Below are positions 44,399 through 53,117 of a DNA stretch of 64,000 bases, piece after piece. The notes under the pieces are model-generated. The model saw only the letters and a program-made list of their open reading frames with translations. It did not search any database and was not told where the DNA came from. The DNA is taken from positions 1 to 64,000 of the forward strand of contig CAZXCK010000002.1 in the NCBI GenBank assembly GCA_964639225.1. The letters are read 5' to 3'. Positions within the stretch are counted from its first letter, which is position 1, and each line of letters starts with the position of its first letter. The stretch comes from CAZXCK01 sp964639225. GTDB lineage: Bacteria > Chloroflexota > Anaerolineae > Aggregatilineales > Phototrophicaceae. A program made the position numbers and the translations under genes.

Positions 44399-45505
44399 AT
44401 GCAGAAATTCATCGTTTTCAGCGCACTCTCTGTTCTGATGATTATGCTGGCTGGGTGTAACTTCGATGTACAGGACGCCACGCCGACAGTCGAAAGTATC
44501 GTCGAAGAACCCATTGACCCGCTGCCTGACACCGCCGGCACCGCGACGCCAACACCTTCAGCATCACCCACCCCGATCCAGCAGGTGCGGATTTCCACAC
44601 CGTCGCTGGTGCCTACCCTGCGACCCACCGAGACTCTCCTACCAACAGAGACGCCCGGTCCCTGGGAATATGAAATCCAGCAGGGTGACGTACTCACCCT
44701 GCTGATCCAGCGACCACCCTTTAACTACCGCACAATGGATGTCATCTCCGAAATCGTGAGACTGAACGACAATGTCCCCAATGCGGACTCGCTGCCCGGT
44801 CCGGGTAATGTCATCCTGATTCCCCGCCCCACAGCCACGCCCATACCAGAAGGCATTGAACTCACGCAGGAGATTGCAGCGACGCGCCGGGTTGATGTGC
44901 GCGGCCTGCCAGAAAACACCGAATTTGACTGTCACATTGTCCAGCCGGGCGAGGTGACGGTCGGCATTGTCGAACAGTACGGTGGTCTGACCCTGGAACT
45001 GATGAGCCAGCTCAACGCGGACATCAATTTCTCTGGCTGCAATTTTGAAGAACCCGGCGGCGGCCCCGATTGCAATCCGGTCATTCGTGAAGGTCAGTGC
45101 GTATTGGTGCCCATGCCAACGCCCACGCCAACGCTATCGCCAACACCGTCCGGCAGCGAGACGCCAACGTCCACGCCGACCTATCCACCTGCACGCCTCA
45201 TTTCACCGCCAGAGGGCGCGCTGGTGCCCCCTGGCATTCTTACCCTTCAATGGACCAGTGTGGGTGTTCTTCAAGCTGGAGAATACTATCTGGTAGAAGT
45301 AATAGATACGACCGCAGAAACTATCTGGAACGATGCCACGCGCAGTACCAACATTCGCCTGCCAGAATCGCTGATACCATCCAGCGGCGAACTTCATCAG
45401 TTCACATGGAATGTCTCTATTGCGACTATCAATGATGATGGAACCTTCACCCGCGTTCAGGGAGTTCCACTGCGAGAAGGTCGATTCACCTGGCAGAGTC
45501 GTTAA
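44399..45505 (+). CDS. LysM lipoprotein, paralogue of the preceding gene
   Basis: The protein has 368 residues. The signal peptide ends in the lipobox MLAGC (Cys20 region), so the protein is lipid-anchored outside. Two LysM-like segments follow (WEYEIQQGDVLTLLI; and FDCHIVQPGEVTVGIVEQYGG with INFSGCNF). The Thr/Pro linker LSPTPSGSETPTSTPT is almost identical to the linker of the preceding gene (LSPTPSGSETPTLTPT). A C-terminal beta domain ending FTWQSR matches FTWESR of the first protein. ATG 44399 has GAGG 6 bp upstream. Its stop overlaps that of mutL on the opposite strand. Confidence 0.8.
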   Translation: MQKFIVFSALSVLMIMLAGCNFDVQDATPTVESIVEEPIDPLPDTAGTATPTPSASPTPIQQVRISTPSLVPTLRPTETLLPTETPGPWEYEIQQGDVLTLLIQRPPFNYRTMDVISEIVRLNDNVPNADSLPGPGNVILIPRPTATPIPEGIELTQEIAATRRVDVRGLPENTEFDCHIVQPGEVTVGIVEQYGGLTLELMSQLNADINFSGCNFEEPGGGPDCNPVIREGQCVLVPMPTPTPTLSPTPSGSETPTSTPTYPPARLISPPEGALVPPGILTLQWTSVGVLQAGEYYLVEVIDTTAETIWNDATRSTNIRLPESLIPSSGELHQFTWNVSIATINDDGTFTRVQGVPLREGRFTWQSR

Positions 45506-47286
45506 ACGCGGCGGCTGAATTCGCGGGCAAGCTGGTCGCCGCTCATGTGAACGATCGTCGTTGCCCCTTCAGGGCTGACCATAGGGGACTGACAACGTTC
45601 CAACCGGCGTACCAGAGCCTGCATGTCATCCGGGCTGAGAATTTGCCCGGCTTTATAGGCTGCGCAGCCACAAATGTAGGTTATCAGCCGGTCTTCCAGG
45701 CCACCCGTATCAGACCGTTTACTGGCCAGTATTTCGGCCATACCGCGTAGCACAGCGTCCGGTTCGGCCTGTTTAAGTATCACAGGCACGGCCCGTATAG
45801 CGAAAGTCGTTGGGCCAAATGGTTCGACGTTAAAACCCAGCGCGGCCAGCAGGTCCAGATGCTGTTCCACTGTCTGCGCCTCAGAAGCGCTCATATCAAC
45901 AGTATAAGGCACGGTTACACCCTGCTGCGGAACCCCTGCCCCCAACGCATAAGCCTCCATGAGTTCTTCATACAATACACGCTGATGTGCGCTGTGCTGA
46001 TCGACCAGGTACATACCGGCTGGCCCTTCGGTGACAATATACATAGCTCCCACCTGCCCGACGACACGCAGTACCGGCAGGGTACGCGGCCTGGCCGGTC
46101 CGCCTGGCCCTTCCGGGAAATGTGTCAGGTCGTCCTCATCGGCTCGCTGACGGCGTTTTGTGACTCGGTCATCTTTGTTGCTATCTATGCCGAAGGCCGG
46201 TGTGTGTGGCTGCGATTCCCAATAACTTTTCTGGACCGGTGCTTCAAAACTGTGTGATGGTGATCCGTGCAGGTCGGGGCGCTGACTATCGACCAGCACC
46301 CGGCGTACAGCTCGCTGAACAGCGGCGAAAACCGCACCGGGATTTCGGAACCGGACCTCGGCTTTTGTCGGATGTACGTTGACGTCCACATCCTGCGGCG
46401 ACATGCCGATCATGAGTACCGCGACCGGATAGCGTCCCGGTTTAAGCAATCCCTGATATGACTGCACGACAGCGTATGTCAGATTGCTGTCGAGTATCCA
46501 GCGACCATTGATAAACAAAGCGATATGCGACCGCTCCGAGCGTGACAGGCTCGGCGTGGACGTGAATCCACTCACGTTGACAGCCGGTGCCACATCGGTG
46601 GCAGCCGCTGCCAGTTCAACCGGCAGCAGATCACGCACACCATCCAGCCCCAGCACATGCGCCAGCACATCGATAAGCTGGCCGCTGCCACTAGATCGAA
46701 AAGCCTCGCGCCCATCCTGCTCCAGAGAAAACCGGACCTGTGGATATGCCATCGCATAGCGCATGACGAGCGTGACAATATGACGTTTTTCTGTCGACTC
46801 TTTCTTCAGGAATTTGAGGCGGGCCGGGGTGTTGTAAAACAGATTCTCAACACTGATAATCGTACCAGCCGGCGATCCTGCCGGTTCATGTTTAACAAGG
46901 TTTCCACCCTCAACCCGTATCGTCGTACCAGCCGGCTCACCACGATAGCGCGTCGTCATAGAGATGCGACTCACCGAGGCAATGCTCGCCAATGCTTCGC
47001 CACGAAAACCAAGTGTCATAATCGCCTGCAGGTCATCCACTGTCTGAAGTTTGCTGGTCGCATGTCGCGCAAACGCCAGCTTGACCTCTGCCGCTGGTAT
47101 ACCAGTGCCGTCATCGCTGACACGAATCAGCTTACGGCCACCGCGATCGATTGTCACATGAATATGTGAAGCGCCCGCATCCAGTGCGTTTTCCAGAAGC
47201 TCTTTGACGACCGATGCTGGTCGTTCCACAACCTCGCCGGCTGCAATCTGAGATACGAGCGGATCAGGCAATACTTGGATGGGCAT
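45502..47286 (-). CDS. mutL: DNA mismatch repair protein MutL
   Basis: The protein has 594 residues. The GHKL ATPase domain has IAAGEVVERPASVVKELLENALDAGA, DDGTGI and GFRGEALASIASV. A transducer domain (INGRWILDSNL) and a linker follow, then the C-terminal dimerisation domain (YIVTEGPAGMYLVDQHSAHQRVLYE). The endonuclease motif DQHAxxERxxYE is represented as DQHSAHQRVLYE, with Ser and Gln at two positions, so endonuclease activity is uncertain. ATG 47286 (MPIQVLPD) is the family's usual beginning. mutS is not in the window. The 3' ends of mutL and the LysM gene overlap by 4 bp. Confidence 0.94.
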   Translation of the reverse strand: MPIQVLPDPLVSQIAAGEVVERPASVVKELLENALDAGASHIHVTIDRGGRKLIRVSDDGTGIPAAEVKLAFARHATSKLQTVDDLQAIMTLGFRGEALASIASVSRISMTTRYRGEPAGTTIRVEGGNLVKHEPAGSPAGTIISVENLFYNTPARLKFLKKESTEKRHIVTLVMRYAMAYPQVRFSLEQDGREAFRSSGSGQLIDVLAHVLGLDGVRDLLPVELAAAATDVAPAVNVSGFTSTPSLSRSERSHIALFINGRWILDSNLTYAVVQSYQGLLKPGRYPVAVLMIGMSPQDVDVNVHPTKAEVRFRNPGAVFAAVQRAVRRVLVDSQRPDLHGSPSHSFEAPVQKSYWESQPHTPAFGIDSNKDDRVTKRRQRADEDDLTHFPEGPGGPARPRTLPVLRVVGQVGAMYIVTEGPAGMYLVDQHSAHQRVLYEELMEAYALGAGVPQQGVTVPYTVDMSASEAQTVEQHLDLLAALGFNVEPFGPTTFAIRAVPVILKQAEPDAVLRGMAEILASKRSDTGGLEDRLITYICGCAAYKAGQILSPDDMQALVRRLERCQSPMVSPEGATTIVHMSGDQLAREFSRRV

Positions 47287-47409
47287 GATATCATTCCGGA
47301 ATCTGAACGGGCAGGCAAATAGACAGCCACTTTGGAACAAGCATATCTGAACGATGGCGAATGCGTATCTGGAGATGTGTCAACAACAAAACGAGGAAAT
47401 TCAAGCGCA

Positions 47410-48615
47410 TCAGGCATCCGGCTGAACTGCCGGAAAAAGGTTATCACCAGCCAGAGGGATACTGATATAGAATGTGCTGCCCTCACCCTCTACACTTTCG
47501 ACCCAGGCATCACCACCATGACGGCGCGCAACACTCCGTACGATGAACAATCCCAGCCCGGTGCCCTTGATACGTTTATGCTCTTTACGGAGGAGCCGCA
47601 CATGACGCTGAAACAGCCGTCCTTTCTGTTCGTCGCTGATGCCCAATCCGTCATCACGAACGCTGAACAGGATCATGTCGTCATGGCGCTGCAAATCGAC
47701 CACAATATGGCCGCCATTAGGCGTATATTTGATCGCATTGTCGATCAGATTGGTGATTGCCCGTTCCAGCATCGTGAAGTCCACATTGACGATAGGCACC
47801 TCTCCGGTGACCTGATGGACAATCGTCAGTTCCTGCTTCTCCGCTGGCATCAGATGATTCTGGACGATCTGTTCTGTCAACTCCGCCAGGTTACATGGCC
47901 CGCGCTCCATCTCATAAAACCCTGTCTGCGGATCAAATCGTCCAGCGTCCTGAATTCGGTCCACCAGCGAAGTCATCTGTTCGACACCCGACAGGATCTT
48001 TTCGACGTAGTACATCTGTTGATCGTCGAGTTGGCCCACCATGCCCGACTCCAACATGCTGGCGAACCCTTTGATCGATGTCAGCGGCGACCGTAAATCG
48101 TGGGACACCAGATGGATGAATTCCCCTTGATTCCTGCAGAGCTTATCCTGAGTGGCTTGCAGCAGAACACCGCGCCCTACCACCATTAAGGCATCGATGA
48201 GTGACAATAGCGTATCGTGCTGCTGCTGGTTAAGGTCTGGCGCATCACTGAAGACCAGCCACAGCATACCGCATAGTTCTTCGTCCACATAAACTGGCGC
48301 AGCCAGCCAGGGTATGCCCTTATCGACAAACGCTGCAGACGATGGTGGATCTACCTGATACGGTCTTGACAGCGAACCAGCCATTTGTCGTACCTTGCTT
48401 TGAGTCAGGTCGGGTGGCGCATCCAACTGTGAGGTGATAATCAGGCATTGCTCATTGCAGATCACCAGCCCCGCACCAGCAGCAGCGGTGGCCTGTATCA
48501 TATATTCCAGAAGTTTGGAGAGGCTGGCCGCTGATGATGGTGTGCTGGCGATCATATGCATAACCTTCTCCAGGACAGTATTGTCGGTATGGCTACTGGC
48601 CTGCAATAAAGACAT
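47410..48615 (-). CDS. GAF-domain sensor histidine kinase
   Basis: The protein has 401 residues. A GAF-like sensor domain (about 20-180, with GAGLVICN and WLAAPVYVDEELCGMLWLVF) precedes HisKA (VSHDLRSPLTSIKG, with the acceptor His) and HATPase_c: N-box LIDNAIKYTP, G1 DDGLGI, G2 GTGLGL. No membrane segment is seen, so it is cytoplasmic. ATG 48615 has AGGGA 6 bp upstream. It is divergent from the receiver/TadZ-like gene at 48874 across a 258-bp region with promoters on both strands, suggesting the two form a signalling pair. Confidence 0.9.
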   Translation of the reverse strand: MSLLQASSHTDNTVLEKVMHMIASTPSSAASLSKLLEYMIQATAAAGAGLVICNEQCLIITSQLDAPPDLTQSKVRQMAGSLSRPYQVDPPSSAAFVDKGIPWLAAPVYVDEELCGMLWLVFSDAPDLNQQQHDTLLSLIDALMVVGRGVLLQATQDKLCRNQGEFIHLVSHDLRSPLTSIKGFASMLESGMVGQLDDQQMYYVEKILSGVEQMTSLVDRIQDAGRFDPQTGFYEMERGPCNLAELTEQIVQNHLMPAEKQELTIVHQVTGEVPIVNVDFTMLERAITNLIDNAIKYTPNGGHIVVDLQRHDDMILFSVRDDGLGISDEQKGRLFQRHVRLLRKEHKRIKGTGLGLFIVRSVARRHGGDAWVESVEGEGSTFYISIPLAGDNLFPAVQPDA

Positions 48616-48700
48616 GGCATTCCCTACCTGTAACTGCACATTCGTGCCTGGATCACACCAAGCCGATTCGCAGTGCAAATGAAAAACTCAAGAGTTAAGT

Positions 48701-48730
48701 TCACCAGGGTTGATAATTAATTCTCACCAG
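48701..48730. repeat. Direct repeat TCACCAG in the divergent kinase/receiver control region
   Basis: TCACCAG at 48701-48707 and 48724-48730, start-to-start 23 bp, about two helical turns. They lie downstream of the predicted start of the kinase transcript and upstream of the receiver promoter, so a regulator could bind here. Confidence 0.35.
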
Positions 48731-48744
48731 AATCGCTTTTAAGG

Positions 48745-48774
48745 ATTATAATATATTCAGGATTCAGTGGGCAA
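48745..48774 (-). promoter_or_regulatory. Promoter candidate for the GAF histidine kinase
   Basis: On the minus strand, TTGCCC at 48774-48769, an 18-bp spacer and TATAAT at 48750-48745. The leader to the ATG at 48615 would be about 120 nt. Confidence 0.45.
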
Positions 48775-48811
48775 GTGAGTGGTGTCATGATTAATCGGTG
48801 GGCTACATTCC

Positions 48812-48840
48812 TTGCACCGCTATTTCTTTCATGCTAGACT
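48812..48840 (+). promoter_or_regulatory. Promoter of the receiver/TadZ-like gene
   Basis: TTGCAC at 48812-48817, a 17-bp spacer and TAGACT at 48835-48840 with an extended TGC. The leader to the ATG at 48874 is about 27 nt. Confidence 0.6.
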
Positions 48841-48873
48841 TTGTTATCGCTCTATTACAAAGTAGAATTCAAA

Positions 48874-50031
48874 ATGGCAGACAAAATTCTCATCACCGAC
48901 GATGACGTTGATAGCTTACGCCTGATCGGTATCATGCTGCAACGACAGGGTTATCAGGTTGTCGTTGCCAGTACGGGCAACCAGGCACTTGCCAAAGCAA
49001 CCAGCGAACTACCTGACCTCATCATACTTGACATTATGATGCCAGATATGAATGGTTATGAGGTCTGCCGCCGCTTACGGGCAAATCCGGTAACCAAAAA
49101 CATCCCCATCATCATGTTTACCGCCAAGACGATGATCGATGACAAAGTAGCTGGCTTCGAAGCCGGAGCTGATGACTACCTGACCAAACCCACCCACCCC
49201 GCAGAACTGGCGTCAAGAGTCAAGGCTATACTGACACGTACCCCCACCCCACAGGGAACATCTGTGCCGGCCCCGAACGAGCCACCCGCCGGTTATTCGG
49301 TTGGTATTATCGGCACCAAAGGTGGCCTGGGCGTATCAACACTGGCGCTCAATCTGGCGGCTGCGCTCAGAAAAATGGGAGAAACCCCCTTCCTGGCGGA
49401 TTTTTGCCTGGGCAAAAGCAGTTTGAATCTCTATATGGGCGCGGAATCTTCTGGGATGGGCATTGTCGCCAGTCGTTCAGCCGCACAGATAAGCGCCGCC
49501 CTCATCGAAGAGCATATGGTCACCAGTTCGAGCGGCGTGCGCGCGCTGCTGGCTTCCTGCAAGCCTCAGGAAGCGCTGATCAATGTCAAACCAGACGTCG
49601 CCAACGCCATCGCCCATACGCTGCGCAAATTGGGCCGCCCGGTGATTTATGACCTGGGTGCAGGCTATTCGTCGCTTATTCACAATATACATCGAGACAT
49701 GGAACGCCTGATTATCACCGTAGAGCCAGCCGGCGTCTCACTCAAGATGGCGCGCGATCTGCTAAAAGAGCTGGCTAAAAACGGCAAGCATCGCATTGAT
49801 ATTGTGGTGTTCACCCGCACGCAGATACCCCTGCAACTGTCCTGGCACGATGTCGAACACGAACTCAACCACCAGGTACGTGCGGTCATCTCGCCAGCGC
49901 CAGAACTGGCTTTCCGCGCGGTGGAAGCAGGCGTGCCCATTGTTTTGCACGAACCTAATGCAATTGTCTCCAGCCAGATTATCAAACTCGCAGAGACAAT
50001 CAAATCGGCGCTGCCTCAGAAAACGCGCTAA
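48874..50031 (+). CDS. Response-regulator receiver domain fused to a TadZ/CpaE-like MinD-fold domain
   Basis: The protein has 385 residues. Residues 1-122 are a receiver domain with Asp53 (LILDIMMPD), acidic DDD at 9-11 and Lys105 (DYLTKPTHP). After a Pro-rich linker, residues 137-385 are a ParA/MinD-type fold with the deviant Walker A GTKGGLGVST; the second lysine of GKT/GKS is replaced by Val, as in TadZ/CpaE-type proteins that act as scaffolds for pilus assembly. No other tad genes are nearby. Phosphorylation by a histidine kinase, possibly the divergent one at 47410-48615, may control localisation. ATG 48874 starts MADKILITDDD; an upstream extension is possible but unlikely. Confidence 0.85.
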   Translation: MADKILITDDDVDSLRLIGIMLQRQGYQVVVASTGNQALAKATSELPDLIILDIMMPDMNGYEVCRRLRANPVTKNIPIIMFTAKTMIDDKVAGFEAGADDYLTKPTHPAELASRVKAILTRTPTPQGTSVPAPNEPPAGYSVGIIGTKGGLGVSTLALNLAAALRKMGETPFLADFCLGKSSLNLYMGAESSGMGIVASRSAAQISAALIEEHMVTSSSGVRALLASCKPQEALINVKPDVANAIAHTLRKLGRPVIYDLGAGYSSLIHNIHRDMERLIITVEPAGVSLKMARDLLKELAKNGKHRIDIVVFTRTQIPLQLSWHDVEHELNHQVRAVISPAPELAFRAVEAGVPIVLHEPNAIVSSQIIKLAETIKSALPQKTR

Positions 50032-50144
50032 ACTGGATCGGGCGCAAACTGATCTTGCCATGCGCGACCAGTACCGACCCTGTGCTCCACTGACCGCAAG
50101 TGGGGCAATCTGTACGTCGTTTAACGAAAGCCATGCCCTAACCG

Positions 50145-50918
50145 ATGTTCCCGGAAACCCGACTTGAGTTAATCCAGCGCGCGGCTCGCCTGTTCAAAGA
50201 GTCAAAATTCGGCGTTGTCTTTACCGGAGCCGGGGTCAGTACAGACTCCGGTATACCCGACTTCCGCAGCCCGGATTCCGGATTATGGCGCAACGTAGAC
50301 CCGATGGCGGTCGCGAGTATCTACGGTTTCCGTCATAACCCTGAGGGCTTCTACAATTGGGTGCGTCCACTGGCCCTCAAGACCATCAATGCACAACCCA
50401 ATGCCGCCCACCACGCTATCGCCGCGCTGGAACGCATGGGATACGTTCAGGCGGTCATCACACAGAACATCGACATGCTGCATTCGCGTGCGGGTAGCAG
50501 CCATATCTATGAACTGCACGGACATATGCGCCAGGCCACCTGCATTCATTGCTTTGCCATCTATGATGGCGAAGATATCATGCGAACGTTTTTGGAGGAT
50601 AATCGGGTACCCCACTGCCCCAAATGCAGAGGTGTCATCAAACCCAATGTCATCCTGTTTGGAGAGCAGCTCCCGATCCGCGAGCTGCAAGGCGCGCAGG
50701 ATGTCACCCGCAGAAGTGATGTTATGCTCATCGTCGGTTCGTCACTGGAAGTAGCGCCCGCCAGTGACATCCCTGTTCTTGCCAGCCGCACCGGAGCCAG
50801 GCTCATCATCATCAACCTGGACCCGACTCCGGCAGACCACATGGCGGATGTGGTCATCCACGCGCGTGCGGCAGAAGTTTTGCCCGAAATCGTGCATCAA
50901 CTGGAGCGCATGACATGA
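50145..50918 (+). CDS. Sir2-family NAD-dependent protein deacylase
   Basis: The protein has 257 residues. The motifs are complete: GAGVSTDSGIPDFRS, TQNIDMLH with the catalytic His region, ELHGHMRQATC, two zinc CxxC pairs (CIHC and CPKC), GVIKPNVILFGE and VGSSLEVAPAS. It removes acyl groups from lysines with NAD. The gene overlaps the following histidine kinase gene by 4 nt (ATGA), so both are translationally coupled. It lies 113 bp after the receiver/TadZ-like gene. Confidence 0.93.
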   Translation: MFPETRLELIQRAARLFKESKFGVVFTGAGVSTDSGIPDFRSPDSGLWRNVDPMAVASIYGFRHNPEGFYNWVRPLALKTINAQPNAAHHAIAALERMGYVQAVITQNIDMLHSRAGSSHIYELHGHMRQATCIHCFAIYDGEDIMRTFLEDNRVPHCPKCRGVIKPNVILFGEQLPIRELQGAQDVTRRSDVMLIVGSSLEVAPASDIPVLASRTGARLIIINLDPTPADHMADVVIHARAAEVLPEIVHQLERMT

Positions 50919-52132
50919 GTCCAGACTCGCCCCCCGAACGCGAAGCGAGTTTACTCTCTCACTACGAACGTATAATCGAAATCAGCCGCCAGCTTAACTC
51001 AACCTACGACCACGTTGCCCTACTGCAGCAGATTGTCGCAGCGGCTGCCGAGCTGGTCAACTGTGAGGCAGCCTCTATTCTGCTCATCGACCCGATCACC
51101 GGCGAACTTCGCTTCGAAATCGCAACCAACATGAACCCCAACGAAGCGCAGCACATCATTATCCCTATGGAAGGCAGCATCGCCGGCTGGATTGCAAGGC
51201 ACGGCGAACCGCGTGTCATCCAGGACACAACACGGGAGCCGGGTCACTTTCAGGAAATCGATCAGCTTATCGACTTCCATACGACAAACCTGCTGGGCGT
51301 GCCCATGAGCACGCACGTAAAAGTGATCGGCGTACTGGAAGTCGTCAACAAGCGAGACAGACAGCGCTTCAACGATGTTGACATCAACACGCTGACGACA
51401 CTCGCCAGCCAGGCCGCTGTCGCCATCGAAAACGCGCGCCTCTTTCGCCAGAGCGACTTCATCGCCGAGATGGTCCACGAGCTGCGCACACCGCTGCGAG
51501 CGCTGCGCGCCAGTACTGGCATTCTGCTGCACAACACGGTCGATGATAGCCAGCGCGATGAGATGCTGCTCACCATGCAGGCAGAAACCGACCGTCTGTT
51601 GAGACTGACAACGGACTTTCTCGAACTGGCGCAGATGGAATCGGGACGCGTGCGACTCCAGACCGAGGCGCTGAGCCTGCAGCAGTGCGTCCATGACAGC
51701 GTGGAAGTGGTGGCGGCCCAGGCCCAGGAAAAGAACTTATCTATTCTGATCGATGTGGAGCCGATCACCATTAAGGCCGATGCAGCTAAGTTCAAGCAAA
51801 TGATGCTCAACCTGCTGACCAACGCTATCAAATATAACCACCCACACGGCGAAATTCGCATAACCGGTGTGTCCACACGCAGCGACAGCGGCAGCGCTGC
51901 CCAGATCAGCGTCAGCGATACCGGGCCGGGAATGTCACGCCCGCACTTATCGCAGATATTCCAGAAGTTCTTCAGGGTGGAGGCAACCGCTGGTGATAAC
52001 ACAGGCACCGGCCTGGGTCTGGCAATCACCAAACACATCGTCGAAGCGCATGGCGGCGAGATATGGGTCGAGAGCGAACCAGGCAGCGGCACCACTTTTC
52101 ATGTGATACTGCCGGTGGTTGTCACAGACTGA
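50915..52132 (+). CDS. GAF-domain sensor histidine kinase coupled to sir2
   Basis: The protein has 405 residues. The GAF domain at about 25-185 has ASILLIDPITGEL and a typical signature (MEGSIAGWIARHGEPRVIQD; GVLEVVNK). HisKA has MVHELRTPLRAL with the acceptor His, and HATPase_c has LLTNAIKYNHP, DTGPGM and GTGLGLAI. It has no membrane segment. Its ATG is inside the sir2 stop (ATGA). Because the kinase is tied to an NAD-dependent deacylase, it may sense a redox or metabolic ligand, but that is only an inference. Convergent with the alcohol dehydrogenase gene, whose stop lies 2 bp away. Confidence 0.92.
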   Translation: MSPDSPPEREASLLSHYERIIEISRQLNSTYDHVALLQQIVAAAAELVNCEAASILLIDPITGELRFEIATNMNPNEAQHIIIPMEGSIAGWIARHGEPRVIQDTTREPGHFQEIDQLIDFHTTNLLGVPMSTHVKVIGVLEVVNKRDRQRFNDVDINTLTTLASQAAVAIENARLFRQSDFIAEMVHELRTPLRALRASTGILLHNTVDDSQRDEMLLTMQAETDRLLRLTTDFLELAQMESGRVRLQTEALSLQQCVHDSVEVVAAQAQEKNLSILIDVEPITIKADAAKFKQMMLNLLTNAIKYNHPHGEIRITGVSTRSDSGSAAQISVSDTGPGMSRPHLSQIFQKFFRVEATAGDNTGTGLGLAITKHIVEAHGGEIWVESEPGSGTTFHVILPVVVTD

Positions 52133-52134
52133 GT

Positions 52135-53094
52135 TCAGACGCCATCAACTTCCAGCATGATCTTAAGTGCACCAGCTTGAGAAGCTGCCTCAAACGCCGC
52201 CAGACCGTCAGCCAGCGAATAGCGTTTATCAATCATAGATTCACAGTCGATCAGGCCGTCTGCGAGCAGGCGCAGCGCCGCCGGAAACGGCCCGCAGCGA
52301 CTGCCGACAACTCGAACCTCGTCGACGGCGATGCGCGTGAGGTTTGCCTGTGGCAGACCGGCATATGTACTCTTGAGGACCAGTACACCACGAGGTTTAA
52401 TCAGGTCCAGCGCCGACGCAAAACCACTCTCAGTGCCGGTGCAGTCAATTACGACATCCGCACAACGGGGCGCTAGACCATCAGGGGACTCATGAGCTAT
52501 ACCCCAGCGATCAAGCAACTGCGCCGGGCGTTCGCGGCGAACAATCACGGTCAGGTCAACCCCCAGCAGACGTATCACCTGGGCACACAGCAGGCCCAGC
52601 TTACCCGCGCCAATCAGCACGACCCGATCTCGTGGAGAGATATGCACTGCTTCCAGAATCTGTAAGGCCGCCGCCAGCGGCTCCACAAAAACCGCCTGGT
52701 CATCGGTTACGGAATCTGGCACAACGAGCAGATTGCGTGTCGCCAATGCCAGATAATCAGCAAACGCACCCGGATGGCGATCAATGCCAACAGTCGTCCG
52801 GTGATAGCACTGGCTGGGAACACCCTGCCGGCACTGCTCACAGGCCTGGCAGGCGACGTTGATCTCTCCTACGACGCGACGCCCAACCAGCTCATCCGGG
52901 CCGGTCAGCACCTGGGCGACAAACTCATGGCCGAGTACACCGGTAAAACCCATATAGCCCTTAACGATTTCCAGATCCGTGTTGCAGATACCCGCCCGGC
53001 GCATCTGCAACAATGACTGATCGCTCTCTACAGATGGGAAGGGCAGCTCTGACTCCATCCGCAGATGCTGCCCATCAAATACAATTCCTCGCAT
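52135..53094 (-). CDS. Zinc-dependent medium-chain alcohol dehydrogenase
   Basis: The protein has 319 residues. The catalytic zinc region is CNTDLEIVKGYMGFTGVLGHEF (Cys, His, Glu), the structural zinc loop CQACEQCRQGVPSQC, and the NAD motif VVLIGAGKLGLLCAQ. It resembles threonine/sorbitol-type dehydrogenases, but is shorter than the usual 340-350 residues. It lies 23 bp after secF on the same strand, so it is expressed with the SecDF-YajC proteins, although there is no functional link. Confidence 0.88.
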   Translation of the reverse strand: MRGIVFDGQHLRMESELPFPSVESDQSLLQMRRAGICNTDLEIVKGYMGFTGVLGHEFVAQVLTGPDELVGRRVVGEINVACQACEQCRQGVPSQCYHRTTVGIDRHPGAFADYLALATRNLLVVPDSVTDDQAVFVEPLAAALQILEAVHISPRDRVVLIGAGKLGLLCAQVIRLLGVDLTVIVRRERPAQLLDRWGIAHESPDGLAPRCADVVIDCTGTESGFASALDLIKPRGVLVLKSTYAGLPQANLTRIAVDEVRVVGSRCGPFPAALRLLADGLIDCESMIDKRYSLADGLAAFEAASQAGALKIMLEVDGV

Positions 53095-53117
53095 ACTGGT
53101 ATTGTCCTTGACCTGGG

